Below are positions 49,884-61,569 of a stretch of DNA of 64,000 nucleotides, piece after piece (the stretch's first letter is position 1; each line of letters opens with the position of its first letter). This stretch comes from Pseudomonas sp. A34-9 (lineage in GTDB: Bacteria; Pseudomonadota; Gammaproteobacteria; Pseudomonadales; Pseudomonadaceae). The DNA is taken from positions 5,234,501-5,298,500 of the forward strand of contig NZ_CP119967.1 in NCBI RefSeq assembly GCF_029543085.1. Reading direction: 5' to 3'. Under the pieces are notes generated by a model that was not told where the DNA came from, did not search any database, and saw nothing but the letters and a program-made list of their open reading frames with translations. The position numbers and the translations under genes are program-made.

Positions 49884-50270
49884 TCAGATCAAGCCTTTCT
49901 TCTGCTTGTAATCGCGAACAGCCGCTTTGATAGCGTCTTCAGCCAGTACCGAGCAGTGAATTTTCACTGGCGGCAGGGCCAATTCTTCGGCCAGCTGGGT
50001 GTTCTTGATGGTTTCGGCTTCGTCCAGGGTCTTGCCCTTCATCCACTCGGTGGCGAGGGAGCTGGAAGCGATCGCCGAACCGCAGCCATAGGTCTTGAAC
50101 TTGGCATCTTCAATGATGCCAGCGTCGTTGACCTTGATTTGCAGACGCATCACGTCGCCGCACGCCGGAGCGCCGACCATGCCGGTGCCGACATCAGGAT
50201 CTTCCGCGTTCATCTTGCCGACGTTGCGCGGGTTTTCGTAGTGGTCGATGACCTTTTCGCTGTAAGCCAT
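49884..50270 (-). CDS. iscU: Fe-S cluster scaffold IscU
   Basis: 128 residues. Cluster ligands Cys37 (GAPACGDV), Cys63 (YGCGSAIA) and Cys106 (KIHCSVLA) are present, with the HscA-binding LPPVK loop at 99-103. [14 protein letters not shown] is the family start, three codons inside the longest frame. Confidence 0.98.
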   Translation of the reverse strand: MAYSEKVIDHYENPRNVGKMNAEDPDVGTGMVGAPACGDVMRLQIKVNDAGIIEDAKFKTYGCGSAIASSSLATEWMKGKTLDEAETIKNTQLAEELALPPVKIHCSVLAEDAIKAAVRDYKQKKGLI

Positions 50271-50370
50271 GATTCTCAATCCTCACTCATCAGGGCCGCT
50301 CTTCAGCCCTGCAACTGCGCTGCGTAAACCGCCGCGTCGCTACAGGATCTGTATCTGGCGGCTTCTATAT

Positions 50371-51585
50371 TTAGTGTGCCGCCCACTCGATTTTCGAGAT
50401 ATCGACGCCGTCTTTGTACATGTCCCACAGCGGCGACAGAGCGCGCAGCTTGGTAACGGCCTCGCAGACTTTCTGCGCGGCGTAGTCGATTTCTTCTTCG
50501 GTGGTGAAGCGGCCGAACGTGAAGCGGATCGAACTGTGTGCCAGTTCGTCGTTGCGGCCCAGGGCGCGCAGTACGTACGAAGGCTCCAGCGACGCCGAGG
50601 TGCAGGCCGAACCGGACGATACCGCCAGATCCTTGAGCGCCATGATCAGCGACTCGCCTTCAACGTAGTTGAAGCTCAGGTTCAGGTTGTGCGGAACGCG
50701 GGCAGTCAGGCTGCCGTTGACGTACAGCTCTTCCAGGTGCTCGACCTGCTTGTAGAAACGGTCGCTCAAGGCTTTGATGCGGACGTTTTCGGCAGCCATG
50801 TCTTCTTTGGCGACGCGGAACGCTTCACCCATGCCGACGATCTGGTGGGTCGCCAGGGTGCCGGAACGCATGCCACGCTCATGACCGCCACCGTGCATGG
50901 TCGCTTCGATGCGCACACGCGGCTTGCGGCTGACGTACAGCGCGCCGATGCCTTTAGGGCCGTAGGTCTTGTGGGCGGAGAACGACATCATGTCGACTTT
51001 CAGTTTCTGCAGGTCGATGTCGACCTTGCCAGTGGACTGAGCGGCGTCGACGTGGAACAGGATGCCCTTGGAACGGAGCAGTTCGCCGATCGCTGCGATA
51101 TCGTTGACGGTACCGATTTCGTTGTTCACGTGCATCACGGAGACCAGGATGGTGTCTTCGCGCAGTGCCGCTTCAATCATGGCCGGGGTGATCAGACCGT
51201 CTTCGGTCGGCTCGAGGTAAGTGACCTCGAAACCTTCACGCTCCAGTTGGCGCATGGTGTCGAGGACAGCCTTGTGCTCGATCTTGGAGGTGATCAGGTG
51301 CTTGCCCTTGGAGGCGTAGAAATGTGCCGCACCCTTGATTGCCAGGTTGTCGGATTCGGTGGCACCGGAAGTCCAGACGATTTCGCGCGGATCGGCGTTG
51401 ACCAGATCGGCCACCTGACGACGGGCGTTTTCGACGGACTCTTCAGCTTTCCAGCCAAACACGTGGGAACGGGACGCCGGGTTACCGAAGTTTCCGTCGA
51501 CCAGCAGGCATTCACTCATTTTTTGCGCGACACGCGGATCAACCGGGGTGGTCGCAGAGTAATCAAGGTAAATCGGCAATTTCAT
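50371..51585 (-). CDS. iscS: Cysteine desulfurase IscS
   Basis: 404 residues, the standard length. PLP is bound by Lys206 ([10 protein letters not shown]) and sulfur is carried on Cys328 (SSGSACTSA). It supplies sulfur to IscU and to tRNA thiolation. The 100-base spacer to iscU and the 47-base spacer to iscR show no terminator. Confidence 0.98.
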   Translation of the reverse strand: MKLPIYLDYSATTPVDPRVAQKMSECLLVDGNFGNPASRSHVFGWKAEESVENARRQVADLVNADPREIVWTSGATESDNLAIKGAAHFYASKGKHLITSKIEHKAVLDTMRQLEREGFEVTYLEPTEDGLITPAMIEAALREDTILVSVMHVNNEIGTVNDIAAIGELLRSKGILFHVDAAQSTGKVDIDLQKLKVDMMSFSAHKTYGPKGIGALYVSRKPRVRIEATMHGGGHERGMRSGTLATHQIVGMGEAFRVAKEDMAAENVRIKALSDRFYKQVEHLEELYVNGSLTARVPHNLNLSFNYVEGESLIMALKDLAVSSGSACTSASLEPSYVLRALGRNDELAHSSIRFTFGRFTTEEEIDYAAQKVCEAVTKLRALSPLWDMYKDGVDISKIEWAAH

Positions 51586-51632
51586 GGACTATCTCCTAAA
51601 TCAGGGCTGGCGTGCCGCTAGCTCTCTGGCTG

Positions 51633-52124
51633 TCATTCGACGGCGGACGCTTCAATCTTGTCCAGGCGTGGCGCCTTGCTGTTGCAACGGCGCTGGTCCT
51701 GACGCTGGGCTACTTCTTGCACCTCACGGCGAGTCACAAGATCAGCCAAGCTGATACCACTTAGAAATTCGTGAATCTGCAGGCTCAAATCGCACCACAG
51801 ATGATGGGTCAGGCAGGTGTCGCCGGAATGGCAATCGCCTTGGCCCTGGCATTTGGTGGCATCGACCGATTCGTTTACCGCATCGATCACCTGAGCGACC
51901 TGGATGCCCTGCATGTCGCGGGACAATTGGTAGCCGCCACCCGGACCGCGAACGCTGGAAACCAGATTGCTGCGGCGCAGCTTGGCAAAAAGCTGTTCGA
52001 GGTAGGACAGGGAGATGCCTTGGCGCTCGGAGATATCGGCCAGGGACACGGGCCCGTGCTGCGCGTGCAACGCCAGGTCAAGCATGGCGGTCACGGCGTA
52101 TCGGCCTTTTGTAGTCAGTCGCAT
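51633..52124 (-). CDS. iscR: Fe-S-sensing regulator IscR
   Basis: 163 residues, Rrf2 family. The winged helix is [20 protein letters not shown] and [20 protein letters not shown]. Cluster ligands Cys92, Cys98, Cys104 and His107 are in the same positions as in E. coli. In the holo form it represses its own operon. Confidence 0.97.
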   Translation of the reverse strand: MRLTTKGRYAVTAMLDLALHAQHGPVSLADISERQGISLSYLEQLFAKLRRSNLVSSVRGPGGGYQLSRDMQGIQVAQVIDAVNESVDATKCQGQGDCHSGDTCLTHHLWCDLSLQIHEFLSGISLADLVTRREVQEVAQRQDQRRCNSKAPRLDKIEASAVE

Positions 52125-52155
52125 GGACAGTTACCACGGAGTTCAGAATGGGGCG

Positions 52156-52187
52156 AGTATGCAATTCCCGAGTATTTAAGTCAACTT
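52156..52187 (-). promoter_or_regulatory. isc operon promoter with IscR type 1 site
   Basis: On the minus strand TTGACT (52179-52184) and CATACT (52156-52161) are 17 bases apart. The segment between 52164 and 52187 reads AAGTTGACTTAAATACTCGG then GAAT, almost the sequence at the E. coli iscR promoter (GTTGACC-6-ACTCGGGAAT as I remember it), so holo-IscR probably covers the -35 box. Confidence 0.8.
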
Positions 52188-52282
52188 TAAGACCTAGTAC
52201 TTTAGTCAGGATTACCCGCAAAAGAGCGCGCGAATGATAGCAGGGTCTGCGGCTTAATGGCACACCGGCTGGCGCAAGCCTC

Positions 52283-52365
52283 TGTAGGCGCTGCCGAAGG
52301 CTGCGATCTTTTGATCTGATCAAAAGATCGTCTGATCGCGGCACGAGCCTTCGGCAGCTCCTACA
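52283..52365. repeat. REP/REPIN palindrome before cysE 3' end
   Basis: Outer arms TGTAGGCGCTGCCGAAGGCT (52283-52302) and its complement (GAGCCTTCGGCAGCTCCTACA, 52345-52365, with one mismatch) enclose the inner palindrome GATCTTTTGATC/GATCAAAAGATC. Confidence 0.85.
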
Positions 52366-52371
52366 CAGGGC

Positions 52372-53151
52372 TCAGCTGGCTTTGGATTCGTCTTTGCCTT
52401 TGACGCAGGCGAAGTCTTCTTCACGCAGCTCAGGCAGATCTTTCGCACAGTAATTACTGCCCAGATCCTTCAGCGCGCCACACATCCCCTCCAGACGCCC
52501 ATCCACCGCTTGCAAGTGATCGAGCAACTGACCAATGGCGCGCGCCACCGGGTCGGGCATGTCTTCGCTGACACCGTAGGCATCAAAACCGATCTTCTCG
52601 GCCATGGCCTTGCGCTTGGCGTCCTGCTCTTCATCGGACTTGACGATGATTCGCCCGGGAATACCGACAACAGTGGCGCCCGGCGGCACTTCTTTGGTCA
52701 CCACGGCGTTGGAACCGACCTTGGCACCGGCACCAACCGTGAACGGACCGAGCACTTTGGCGCCCGCACCCACGACCACACCATCACCCAACGTCGGGTG
52801 ACGCTTGCCTTTGTTCCAACTGGTGCCGCCAAGGGTCACGCCCTGATAAATGGTCACGTCATCGCCAATTTCGGCGGTCTCACCGATGACGATGCCCATG
52901 CCGTGGTCGATAAAGAAGCGGCGACCGACTTTTGCGCCCGGATGAATCTCGATCCCGGTCAACCAGCGGCCGAAGTTCGATACCAACCGCGCCAGCCATT
53001 TCAGTTCGTTGCACCACAACATGCCGGCCAGTCGATGAATCCAGATGGCATGCATGCCGGGGTAGCAGGTCAGGACTTCAAAAGCGTTACGCGCCGCCGG
53101 GTCTCGATGGAATACGCTCTGGATATCTTCACGCAAACGCTCAAACATCAT
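52372..53151 (-). CDS. cysE: Serine O-acetyltransferase
   Basis: 259 residues. Left-handed beta-helix hexapeptides ([38 protein letters not shown]) form the acetyl-CoA site; active His and Asp are in FIDHGMG region. It makes O-acetylserine for cysteine. Its start is directly next to the stop of trmJ. Two Met codons (53151, 53148) are possible starts. The C-terminal Cys-containing tail is longer than in E. coli. Confidence 0.94.
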   Translation of the reverse strand: MMFERLREDIQSVFHRDPAARNAFEVLTCYPGMHAIWIHRLAGMLWCNELKWLARLVSNFGRWLTGIEIHPGAKVGRRFFIDHGMGIVIGETAEIGDDVTIYQGVTLGGTSWNKGKRHPTLGDGVVVGAGAKVLGPFTVGAGAKVGSNAVVTKEVPPGATVVGIPGRIIVKSDEEQDAKRKAMAEKIGFDAYGVSEDMPDPVARAIGQLLDHLQAVDGRLEGMCGALKDLGSNYCAKDLPELREEDFACVKGKDESKAS

Positions 53152-53922
53152 TTAGTCCTTCCGCTTAAGAAGCTCACCACGGGCCGCCTTCTGGGTTTCC
53201 GTGAGGATGCCACGCAAAATATTCATTTCCGCCCGGCTCACCGAGCTGCGTCCGTACAACCGGCGCAGGCGCGCCATCAAGTGCCGTGGTTTTTCCGGAT
53301 CGAGGAATTCGATGGCGACCAGCGTCTGCTCCAGATGCTCATAGAATCGCTCCAGCTCATCCATGGTCGCCAGCTCGGCACTTTTCACCGAAGCCACTTC
53401 TTCTTTCTCGACCTTGCTCGGCTGACCTTGGGCGGCCAGCCAGGCCATGCGCACTTCGTAGCTCAACACCTGCACCGCCGCGCCGAGGTTCAGCGAGCTG
53501 AACTCAGGGTCGGAGGGGATGTGCACGTGAAAGTGACATCGCTGCAGCTCGTCATTGGTCAGGCCGGAATCTTCACGACCGAACACCAGCGCAATCTCGG
53601 CGCCCTGCCCGGCTTCCTCGACCACTTTGGTGCCGCATTCGCGCGGATCCAGCAGCGGCCAGGGAATGCGGCGATCACGGGCGCTGGTGCCGAGCACCAG
53701 GTTGCAGCCGACCAAGGCATCTTCCAGGGTGGCAACGACCTGTGCGTTTTCAAGGATGTCACCGGCACCGGAGGCGCGAGCATCGGCCTCGTGATGCGGA
53801 AACAGGCGCGGCTCGACCAGCACCAATCGCGACAGCCCCATGTTTTTCATGGCGCGCGCGGCCCCGCCGATGTTGCCGGGGTGGCTGGTATTGACCAGGA
53901 CGACACGAATGTTCTGCAGCAA
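53152..53922 (-). CDS. trmJ: tRNA (cytidine/uridine-2'-O-)-methyltransferase TrmJ
   Basis: 256 residues, SPOUT fold with the deep trefoil knot. It 2'-O-methylates position 32 of tRNA. Family marks are VVLVNTSHPGNIGGAARAMKNMG (5-27) and LVFGREDSGLTNDEL near 115, with the C-terminal helical extension (160-256). It is followed directly by cysE. Confidence 0.94.
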   Translation of the reverse strand: MLQNIRVVLVNTSHPGNIGGAARAMKNMGLSRLVLVEPRLFPHHEADARASGAGDILENAQVVATLEDALVGCNLVLGTSARDRRIPWPLLDPRECGTKVVEEAGQGAEIALVFGREDSGLTNDELQRCHFHVHIPSDPEFSSLNLGAAVQVLSYEVRMAWLAAQGQPSKVEKEEVASVKSAELATMDELERFYEHLEQTLVAIEFLDPEKPRHLMARLRRLYGRSSVSRAEMNILRGILTETQKAARGELLKRKD

Positions 53923-54067
53923 GGGAGGCGCTCTCGGACACAGGAAAGGGGTGCAAATCTTACAGAACAGCCTACCGTTAAGCTATGAAAGCGAACAGCG
54001 TCCTTCACCTGAAGAAAAGTTCTGATAGAATGCGCGGCTTTCTTTAACAACCTTAGGTGACACATCC

Positions 54068-54886
54068 ATGCAGCCCATGCTGAATATCGCGCTGCGCGCC
54101 GCCCGCAGCGCCAGTGAACTGATCTTCCGCTCCATCGAGCGCCTGGATACCATCAAGGTCGACGAAAAAGACGCCAAGGATTATGTATCCGAGGTGGATC
54201 GCGCCGCTGAACAGAAAATCATCGACGCGCTGCGCAAGGCTTACCCGAACCACTCGATCCGCGGTGAAGAGACTGGCCTGCACGCCGGTACCGGCATCGA
54301 AGGCGAAGAGTACCTGTGGATCATCGATCCACTGGACGGCACCACTAACTTCCTGCGCGGCATTCCTCACTTCGCTGTCAGCATCGCCTGCAAATACCGT
54401 GGTCGCCTGGAACACGCAGTGGTTCTGGACCCGGTTCGCCAGGAAGAATTCACCGCCAGCCGTGGTCGCGGCGCTCAACTGAACGGTCGTCGCCTGCGCG
54501 TCAGCGGTCGCACCAGCCTCGACGGCGCCCTGCTGGGTACCGGCTTCCCGTTCCGTGACGATCAGATGGACAACCTCGACAACTACCTGGGCATGTTCCG
54601 CGCCCTGGTTGGCCAGACTGCCGGCATCCGCCGCGCTGGCTCTGCGAGCCTGGACCTGGCGTATGTTGCTGCCGGTCGTTTCGATGCATTCTGGGAGTCG
54701 GGCCTGTCCGAGTGGGACATGGCTGCAGGCGCCCTGCTGATTCAAGAAGCCGGCGGCCTGGTGAGCGACTTCACCGGCGGTCACGACTTCCTGGAAAAAG
54801 GCCACATCGTTGCCGGCAACACCAAATGCTTCAAGGCAGTACTGACGGCGATCCAGCCGCACCTGCCGGCTTCGCTGAAGCGCTAA
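54068..54886 (+). CDS. suhB: Inositol monophosphatase / SuhB
   Basis: 272 residues. The metal-binding site is complete: Glu67 (RGEETG), Asp87 and Asp90 with the WIIDPLDGTTNF signature, and WDMAAGALLIQEAGG near 217. In E. coli SuhB also joins rRNA antitermination complexes. ATG 54068 follows a weak ribosome site (TTAGGTGA at 54052). Transcription diverges from trmJ. Confidence 0.96.
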   Translation: MQPMLNIALRAARSASELIFRSIERLDTIKVDEKDAKDYVSEVDRAAEQKIIDALRKAYPNHSIRGEETGLHAGTGIEGEEYLWIIDPLDGTTNFLRGIPHFAVSIACKYRGRLEHAVVLDPVRQEEFTASRGRGAQLNGRRLRVSGRTSLDGALLGTGFPFRDDQMDNLDNYLGMFRALVGQTAGIRRAGSASLDLAYVAAGRFDAFWESGLSEWDMAAGALLIQEAGGLVSDFTGGHDFLEKGHIVAGNTKCFKAVLTAIQPHLPASLKR

Positions 54887-54901
54887 GCTTCCCGCGAAAC
54901 G

Positions 54902-54929
54902 AAAAAGCACCCTTCGGGGTGCTTTTTTT
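54902..54929 (+). terminator. suhB terminator
   Basis: AGCACCC / GGGTGCT stem (54906-54922) with a TTCG loop, then seven T. Confidence 0.9.
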
Positions 54930-54955
54930 ATGCCTGGAATTTTACAAAACCTCCC

Positions 54956-55040
54956 TGTAGGAGCTGCCGAAGGCTGCGATCTTTTGATCTTGCTTTCAAA
55001 GGCCAAAGTCAAAAGATCGCAGCCTTCGGCAGCTCCTACA
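54956..55040. repeat. REP/REPIN palindrome
   Basis: Arm 54956-54988 (TGTAGGAGCTGCCGAAGGCT and onward) and its inverted copy ending at 55040 are perfect over at least 28 bases, spaced by about 25 bases. It stands between the suhB and slyB-like terminators. Confidence 0.9.
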
Positions 55041-55064
55041 TTGGAATCGGTTTTTTTGCGGGCA

Positions 55065-55088
55065 CAAAAAAGCACCCCGCAGGGTGCT
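55065..55088 (-). terminator. Terminator of the SlyB-like gene
   Basis: AGCACCC (55071-55077) and GGGTGCT (55082-55088) form the stem; on the minus strand it is followed by TTTTTTG. Confidence 0.85.
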
Positions 55089-55109
55089 TCTTGTTAAAAC
55101 AGTCGGTAC

Positions 55110-55658
55110 TTACTGACCCGGCTCATTCTGCGACAGGATCAGCTTGCCTTCCTTGTCGACCGGAATCTGGTTGCCCGGATCGCGATCCATGCGGACCTTG
55201 CCTTCCTTGCCATCGAGCGAGTAACGCACGTCGTAGCCGACGACCTTGTCACTGATGTCATTGACCGTGTTGCAGCGGGTTTGCGTGGTGGTGTAGGTGT
55301 CACGCTCTTGCATGCCTTCCTGCACCTTGTTGCCCGCATAACCGCCACCGACCGCACCGGCTACCGTGGCAATCTTCTTGCCGGTGCCGCCGCCAATCTG
55401 ATTACCCAGCAAACCACCTGCCAGTGCACCGACCACCGTACCGGCGATCTGATGCTGATCTTTTACCGGAGCCTGACGAGTCACTGTCACGTCCTTGCAC
55501 ACTTCACGTGGAGTCTTGATCTGTGTTTTGACCGGTTCAACGGCCAACACTTGCGCATACTCAGGGCCGCTTTTAACCAGGCTGTAGGTGGCAACAGCAC
55601 CCCCGGCAGTCACACCGACAGCACCCAATACCGCACCAACCAGCAACGACTTGTTCAC
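55110..55658 (-). CDS. Glycine-zipper outer-membrane protein, SlyB-like
   Basis: 182 residues with a short N-terminal hydrophobic signal or anchor (LLVGAVLGAVGVTAGGAVATYSLV). Residues 75-110 form a glycine zipper of the 2TM type (GTVVGALAGGLLGNQIGGGTGKKIATVAGAVGGGYAGN). The C-terminal half is a small beta domain (VVGYDVRYSLDGKEGKVRMDRDPG). No lipobox Cys is seen, unlike classical SlyB. It supports the outer membrane under stress in related proteins. Confidence 0.85.
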   Translation of the reverse strand: MNKSLLVGAVLGAVGVTAGGAVATYSLVKSGPEYAQVLAVEPVKTQIKTPREVCKDVTVTRQAPVKDQHQIAGTVVGALAGGLLGNQIGGGTGKKIATVAGAVGGGYAGNKVQEGMQERDTYTTTQTRCNTVNDISDKVVGYDVRYSLDGKEGKVRMDRDPGNQIPVDKEGKLILSQNEPGQ

Positions 55659-55716
55659 ATGAACCTCCTGACCATCACATGCGGGACGCGCCCGCGCTTC
55701 TCCCAGCCTTGGAGCA

Positions 55717-55746
55717 TAAAAAAAGGCGCGAGTTCAACTCGCGCCT
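55717..55746 (-). terminator. secF terminator
   Basis: GGCGCGAG / CTCGCGCC stem (55725-55745) flanked by A-tract on the plus strand, giving TTTTTTT after the stem on the minus strand. It ends the yajC-secDF transcript. Confidence 0.9.
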
Positions 55747-55779
55747 TTCTTGGGCTGACAGCCGGGAAAACGATGGCCG

Positions 55780-56694
55780 CTATGGACGGTCGTCGACTTC
55801 CTTCTCGGTGTTGGCCGGAGGAATCAGATCCTCGGTGCTCAGGTTCAGCCAGATCAGCACCACGTTGGCGATGTAGATCGACGAGTAGGTACCCGCCAGA
55901 ACACCGATAAACAGCGCAATGGAGAAGCCGAACAGGTTGTCGCCACCGAAGAACAGCAGAGCCGCGATCGCCAACAGGGTGGAGATCGACGTCGCCATGG
56001 TGCGCAGCAGGGTCTGGGTGGTCGAGATGTTGATGTTCTCGATCAGCGAAGCCTTGCGCAACACACGGAAGTTCTCACGAACCCGGTCGAATACCACGAT
56101 GGTGTCGTTCAGCGAGTAACCGATGATCGCCAGTACCGCCGCCAGCACCGTCAGATCGAAAGTGATCTGGAAGAACGACAGGATACCGACCGTCACGATA
56201 ACGTCGTGAATCAGCGAAACGATGGCGCCGACCGCGAACTTCCACTGAAAGCGGAAAGCCAGGTAGATCAGGATGCCGCCGAGCGCCAGCAGCATGCCGA
56301 GGCCGCCCTGGTCGCGCAGTTCTTCACCGACCTGCGGGCCAACGAACTCGACACGCTTGACCGTTGCCGGGTTGTCGCCGCCGAGTTTCTGCAGCGCTTC
56401 CGCGACCTGATGACCCAGCTGCGGGTCTTCACCCGGCATGCGCACCAGCAGATCGGTGGTTGCACCAAAGCTCTGCACGATGGCTTCGTGGTAACCCGAA
56501 GTCACCAGCTCCTCACGTACCTTGGTGACATCGGCCGGACGCTCGTAGGTCAGCTCGATGAGCGTACCGCCGGTGAAGTCCAGGCCCCAGTTCATGCCCT
56601 TGTGGAAGACGCTGAACAAGGCCAGCACCGTGAGGAAAACCGTGACGCCGAACGCAACGTTGCGAACGCCCATGAAGTTGATTGTACGTAACAT
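55780..56694 (-). CDS. secF: Protein translocase subunit SecF
   Basis: 304 residues with six membrane helices and a large first periplasmic loop. It starts LRTINFMGVRNVAFGV; the conserved DFTGGTLIEL is at 36-45 and VVFDRVRENFR is the cytoplasmic motif near 200. With SecD it uses proton flow to help exported proteins leave SecYEG. It is nine bases after secD. Confidence 0.96.
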   Translation of the reverse strand: MLRTINFMGVRNVAFGVTVFLTVLALFSVFHKGMNWGLDFTGGTLIELTYERPADVTKVREELVTSGYHEAIVQSFGATTDLLVRMPGEDPQLGHQVAEALQKLGGDNPATVKRVEFVGPQVGEELRDQGGLGMLLALGGILIYLAFRFQWKFAVGAIVSLIHDVIVTVGILSFFQITFDLTVLAAVLAIIGYSLNDTIVVFDRVRENFRVLRKASLIENINISTTQTLLRTMATSISTLLAIAALLFFGGDNLFGFSIALFIGVLAGTYSSIYIANVVLIWLNLSTEDLIPPANTEKEVDDRP

Positions 56695-56703
56695 GGCAGC
56701 CCC

Positions 56704-58572
56704 TTAAATCCACAACTTCTTGAAGTCACGCCCGCCAAAGATCAGGTTGACCATTGCGCGGGTCACCATGATGGCCGTGAACATCGAGGTAAAGATCCCG
56801 AGGGACATGGTCACTGCGAAACCTTTGACCGGGCCGGTGCCCATGGCAAAGAGAATCCCGCCGACCAACAAGGTAGTCAGGTTGGCGTCGAGAATCGCGG
56901 TGAATGCCCGGCCGAAGCCTTCGTTGATTGCACGCTGCACGGTCATGCCGGCGGCGATCTCTTCACGGATCCGCGAGAAGATCAGCACGTTGGCGTCGAC
57001 CGCCATACCCATGGTCAGCACGATACCGGCGATACCCGGCAGGGTCAGCGTTGCACCCAGCAGCGACATCAAGGCCAGCAGCAGCACCATGTTCACCGCC
57101 AGTGCGACGGTGGCGATGAGGCCGAAGAAGCGGTAGATGGCGATGATGAACAGCGACACGAACAGCATGCCCCACAGCGACGCGTCGATACCTTTGGTGA
57201 TGTTGTCAGCACCCAGGCTCGGGCCGATTGTGCGCTCTTCGGCGAAGTACATCGGCGCCGCCAGACCACCGGCACGCAGCAGCAGCGCCAGTTCGGACGA
57301 TTCGCCCTGACCGTTCAGGCCAGTGATGCGGAACTGAGCACCCAGTGGCGACTGAATGGTCGCCAGGCTGATGATCTTCTTCTCTTCCTTGAACGTCTGC
57401 ACCGCAACGTCTTTCTCGACGCCATCGACCACTTGTTTGGTGTAAGTGGTGATCGGACGCTGCTCGATGAAGATCACCGCCATGCTGCGACCAACGTTCG
57501 AACGGGTCGCACGGCTCATCAGTTCGCCACCGTGACCATCCAGACGAATGTTCACTTCAGGCGTGCCGTGCTCGCCGAAACCGGCCTTGGCATCGGTAAC
57601 CTGGTCACCGGTGATGATCAGACCACGTTCGATCTGTGCTGGCGGACGCTTGCCTTCACGGAACTCGAAAGTTTCGGAAGTGGCTTTCGAAGCGCCCGGC
57701 TCTGCAGCCAGACGGAACTCAAGGTTGGCCGTCTTGCCGAGGATACGCTTGGCTTCGGCAGTGTCCTGCACGCCCGGCAGCTCAACCACGATGCGGTTGG
57801 CGCCCTGACGCTGAACGATCGGTTCGGCAACACCCAGCTCGTTGACGCGGTTACGTACCGTGGTCAAGTTCTGCTTGATGGAGTATTCACGGATTTCCGC
57901 CAGCTTGGCCGGGGTCATCGCCAGACGTAGCACCGGTTGACCGTTGAGGTCGGCCGGAACAATGTCGAAATCGTTGAAGTTCTTGCGGATCAGTGCACGG
58001 GCCTGTTCGCGGGAATCTTCATCGCTGAAGCCCAACTGAATGGCACCGCCCAGTTGCGGCAGGCTGCGATAGCGCAGCTTCTCTTTGCGCAGCAGGCTCT
58101 TGACGTCGCCTTCGTAAACTTTCAGGCGTGCATCGAGGGCTTTGTCCATGTCCACTTCGAGCAGGAAGTGCACACCACCGGACAAGTCCAGACCCAGCTT
58201 CATCGGGTGCGCACCCAGATTGCGCAGCCATTGCGGGGTGGTCTGTGCCAGGTTCAGCGCGACGACGTAGTCATCACCCAACGCCTTGCGCACAACGTCT
58301 TTGGCCGGCAGCTGGTCTTCAGCCTTGCTCAGACGGATCAGACCGCCCTTGCCGTTGGCCGCCAGCGTGGCTGCCTTGACGTTGATCCCGGACTCTTTCA
58401 GCGCGGTGCTTACGCGATCCAGATCGGCCTGATTGACCTGCAGGGCCGTGCTGGCGCCGCTGATCTGAATGGCCGGGTCATCGGGGTATAGATTCGGAGC
58501 GGAATAAATCAGACCGATCGCCAGCACCGCCAGGATCAGAATGTATTTCCACAGAGGATATTTGTTCAGCAT
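56704..58572 (-). CDS. secD: Protein translocase subunit SecD
   Basis: 622 residues. One N-terminal and five C-terminal membrane helices flank a periplasmic P1 domain (about 40-440). GLDLSGGVHFLLEVD near 114 and MAVDANVLIFSRIREE near 533 are the family signatures. GTG at 58575 is an alternative start one codon earlier. A GC-rich hairpin (58593-58613) stands in the spacer after yajC. Confidence 0.96.
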   Translation of the reverse strand: MLNKYPLWKYILILAVLAIGLIYSAPNLYPDDPAIQISGASTALQVNQADLDRVSTALKESGINVKAATLAANGKGGLIRLSKAEDQLPAKDVVRKALGDDYVVALNLAQTTPQWLRNLGAHPMKLGLDLSGGVHFLLEVDMDKALDARLKVYEGDVKSLLRKEKLRYRSLPQLGGAIQLGFSDEDSREQARALIRKNFNDFDIVPADLNGQPVLRLAMTPAKLAEIREYSIKQNLTTVRNRVNELGVAEPIVQRQGANRIVVELPGVQDTAEAKRILGKTANLEFRLAAEPGASKATSETFEFREGKRPPAQIERGLIITGDQVTDAKAGFGEHGTPEVNIRLDGHGGELMSRATRSNVGRSMAVIFIEQRPITTYTKQVVDGVEKDVAVQTFKEEKKIISLATIQSPLGAQFRITGLNGQGESSELALLLRAGGLAAPMYFAEERTIGPSLGADNITKGIDASLWGMLFVSLFIIAIYRFFGLIATVALAVNMVLLLALMSLLGATLTLPGIAGIVLTMGMAVDANVLIFSRIREEIAAGMTVQRAINEGFGRAFTAILDANLTTLLVGGILFAMGTGPVKGFAVTMSLGIFTSMFTAIMVTRAMVNLIFGGRDFKKLWI

Positions 58573-58636
58573 CACGCCGCCCGTTATGAACGCGGGGCGC
58601 CTTGCGCGCCCCGTCGATTGAGTAGAAGTTGTTGCT

Positions 58637-58975
58637 TCAGATCGCTTTCAGCGTGCCTTTTGGCAGCGTGGCGGCGATGGCGCCTTTCTGGAACTTCATT
58701 TCCACGGTGTCGGAAACTTCCAGAACCACGAAGTCATCGGCCACTTTGGTGATCTTGCCGGCGATGCCGCCAGTGGTCACGACTTCGTCACCTTTCTGCA
58801 GGCTGCTCAGCAGGTTCTTCTGCTCTTTGGCGCGCTTGGCCTGTGGACGCCAGATCATCAGGTAGAAGATGACCAGGAAGCCGACCAGGAAAATCCACTC
58901 GAAGCCGCCGCCCATTGGGCCGGCAGCAGCCGGTGCAGCCGCGTCAGCCATGGCGTTAGAGATAAAAAAGCTCAT
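58637..58975 (-). CDS. yajC: Preprotein translocase subunit YajC
   Basis: 112 residues with one membrane helix (EWIFLVGFLVIFYLMIW). The conserved RPQAKRAKEQKNLLSSLQKGDEVVTTGGI follows it in the cytoplasm. It belongs to the SecDF-YajC complex. It is 43 bases after tgt. Confidence 0.97.
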   Translation of the reverse strand: MSFFISNAMADAAAPAAAGPMGGGFEWIFLVGFLVIFYLMIWRPQAKRAKEQKNLLSSLQKGDEVVTTGGIAGKITKVADDFVVLEVSDTVEMKFQKGAIAATLPKGTLKAI

Positions 58976-59018
58976 TTAGCACTCCAGTTGCAAATGTTGA
59001 ATCTTGGGGTCAGAAAAC

Positions 59019-61213
<2,195 letters not shown>

Positions 61214-61278
61214 GATGGGGTTCGTCTAGCAGGGCCCGAAAGTCTAGCGGAAATATCGAAAATTCTCTATGTACCTGA

Positions 61279-61307
61279 TTGACCGACGGTAATCTCATCT
61301 CTATACT
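61279..61307 (+). promoter_or_regulatory. Promoter of tRNA-Leu
   Basis: TTGACC (61279-61284) and TATACT (61302-61307) are 17 bases apart; the tRNA starts 13 bases after the -10 box. GC-rich discriminator (TCGCCGCC) as usual for stable RNA genes. Confidence 0.85.
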
Positions 61308-61320
61308 TCGCCGCCATTGA

Positions 61321-61405
61321 GCCCTGATGGCGGAATTGGTAGACGCGGCGGATTCAAAATCCGTTTTCGAAAGGAGTGGGAGTTCGAGTCTCCCTCGGGG
61401 CACCA
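61321..61405 (+). tRNA. tRNA-Leu(CAA)
   Basis: 85 bases with CCA encoded. Acceptor GCCCTGA pairs with TCGGGGC (one G-T pair); the anticodon stem GCGGA/TCCGT holds the loop TTCAAAA, so the anticodon is CAA. A long variable arm and the GTTCGAGTC T-loop fit the leucine class. It is the integration site of the element that follows. Confidence 0.95.
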
Positions 61406-61450
61406 CATAGCAGTATCTGAGAGTCTCTACCAGTCTCTCAGACCCAAAGA

Positions 61451-61475
61451 AACCGGCCACTTGGCCGGTTTTTTT
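61451..61475 (+). terminator. Terminator after tRNA-Leu
   Basis: AACCGGCC (61451-61458), loop ACTT, GGCCGGTT (61463-61470), then a run of T. Confidence 0.85.
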
Positions 61476-61510
61476 GTGCCTAGCTGTTTACCCCTGTCTC
61501 CCTCTATCCG

Positions 61511-61567
61511 TTGTATCCCTGTATCCCTCCTTGTATCCTGAGAAAATTACCTAACTTTGGGATACAA
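61511..61567. promoter_or_regulatory. Repeat cluster before the integrase gene
   Basis: TTGTATCC occurs at 61511-61518 and 61531-61538, with TGTATCC at 61520-61526 between them, and inverted as GGATACAA at 61560-61567, two bases before the integrase ATG. They may be arm-type integrase sites or an autoregulatory operator that covers the ribosome site (AAGG). Confidence 0.5.
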
Positions 61568-61569
61568 GG

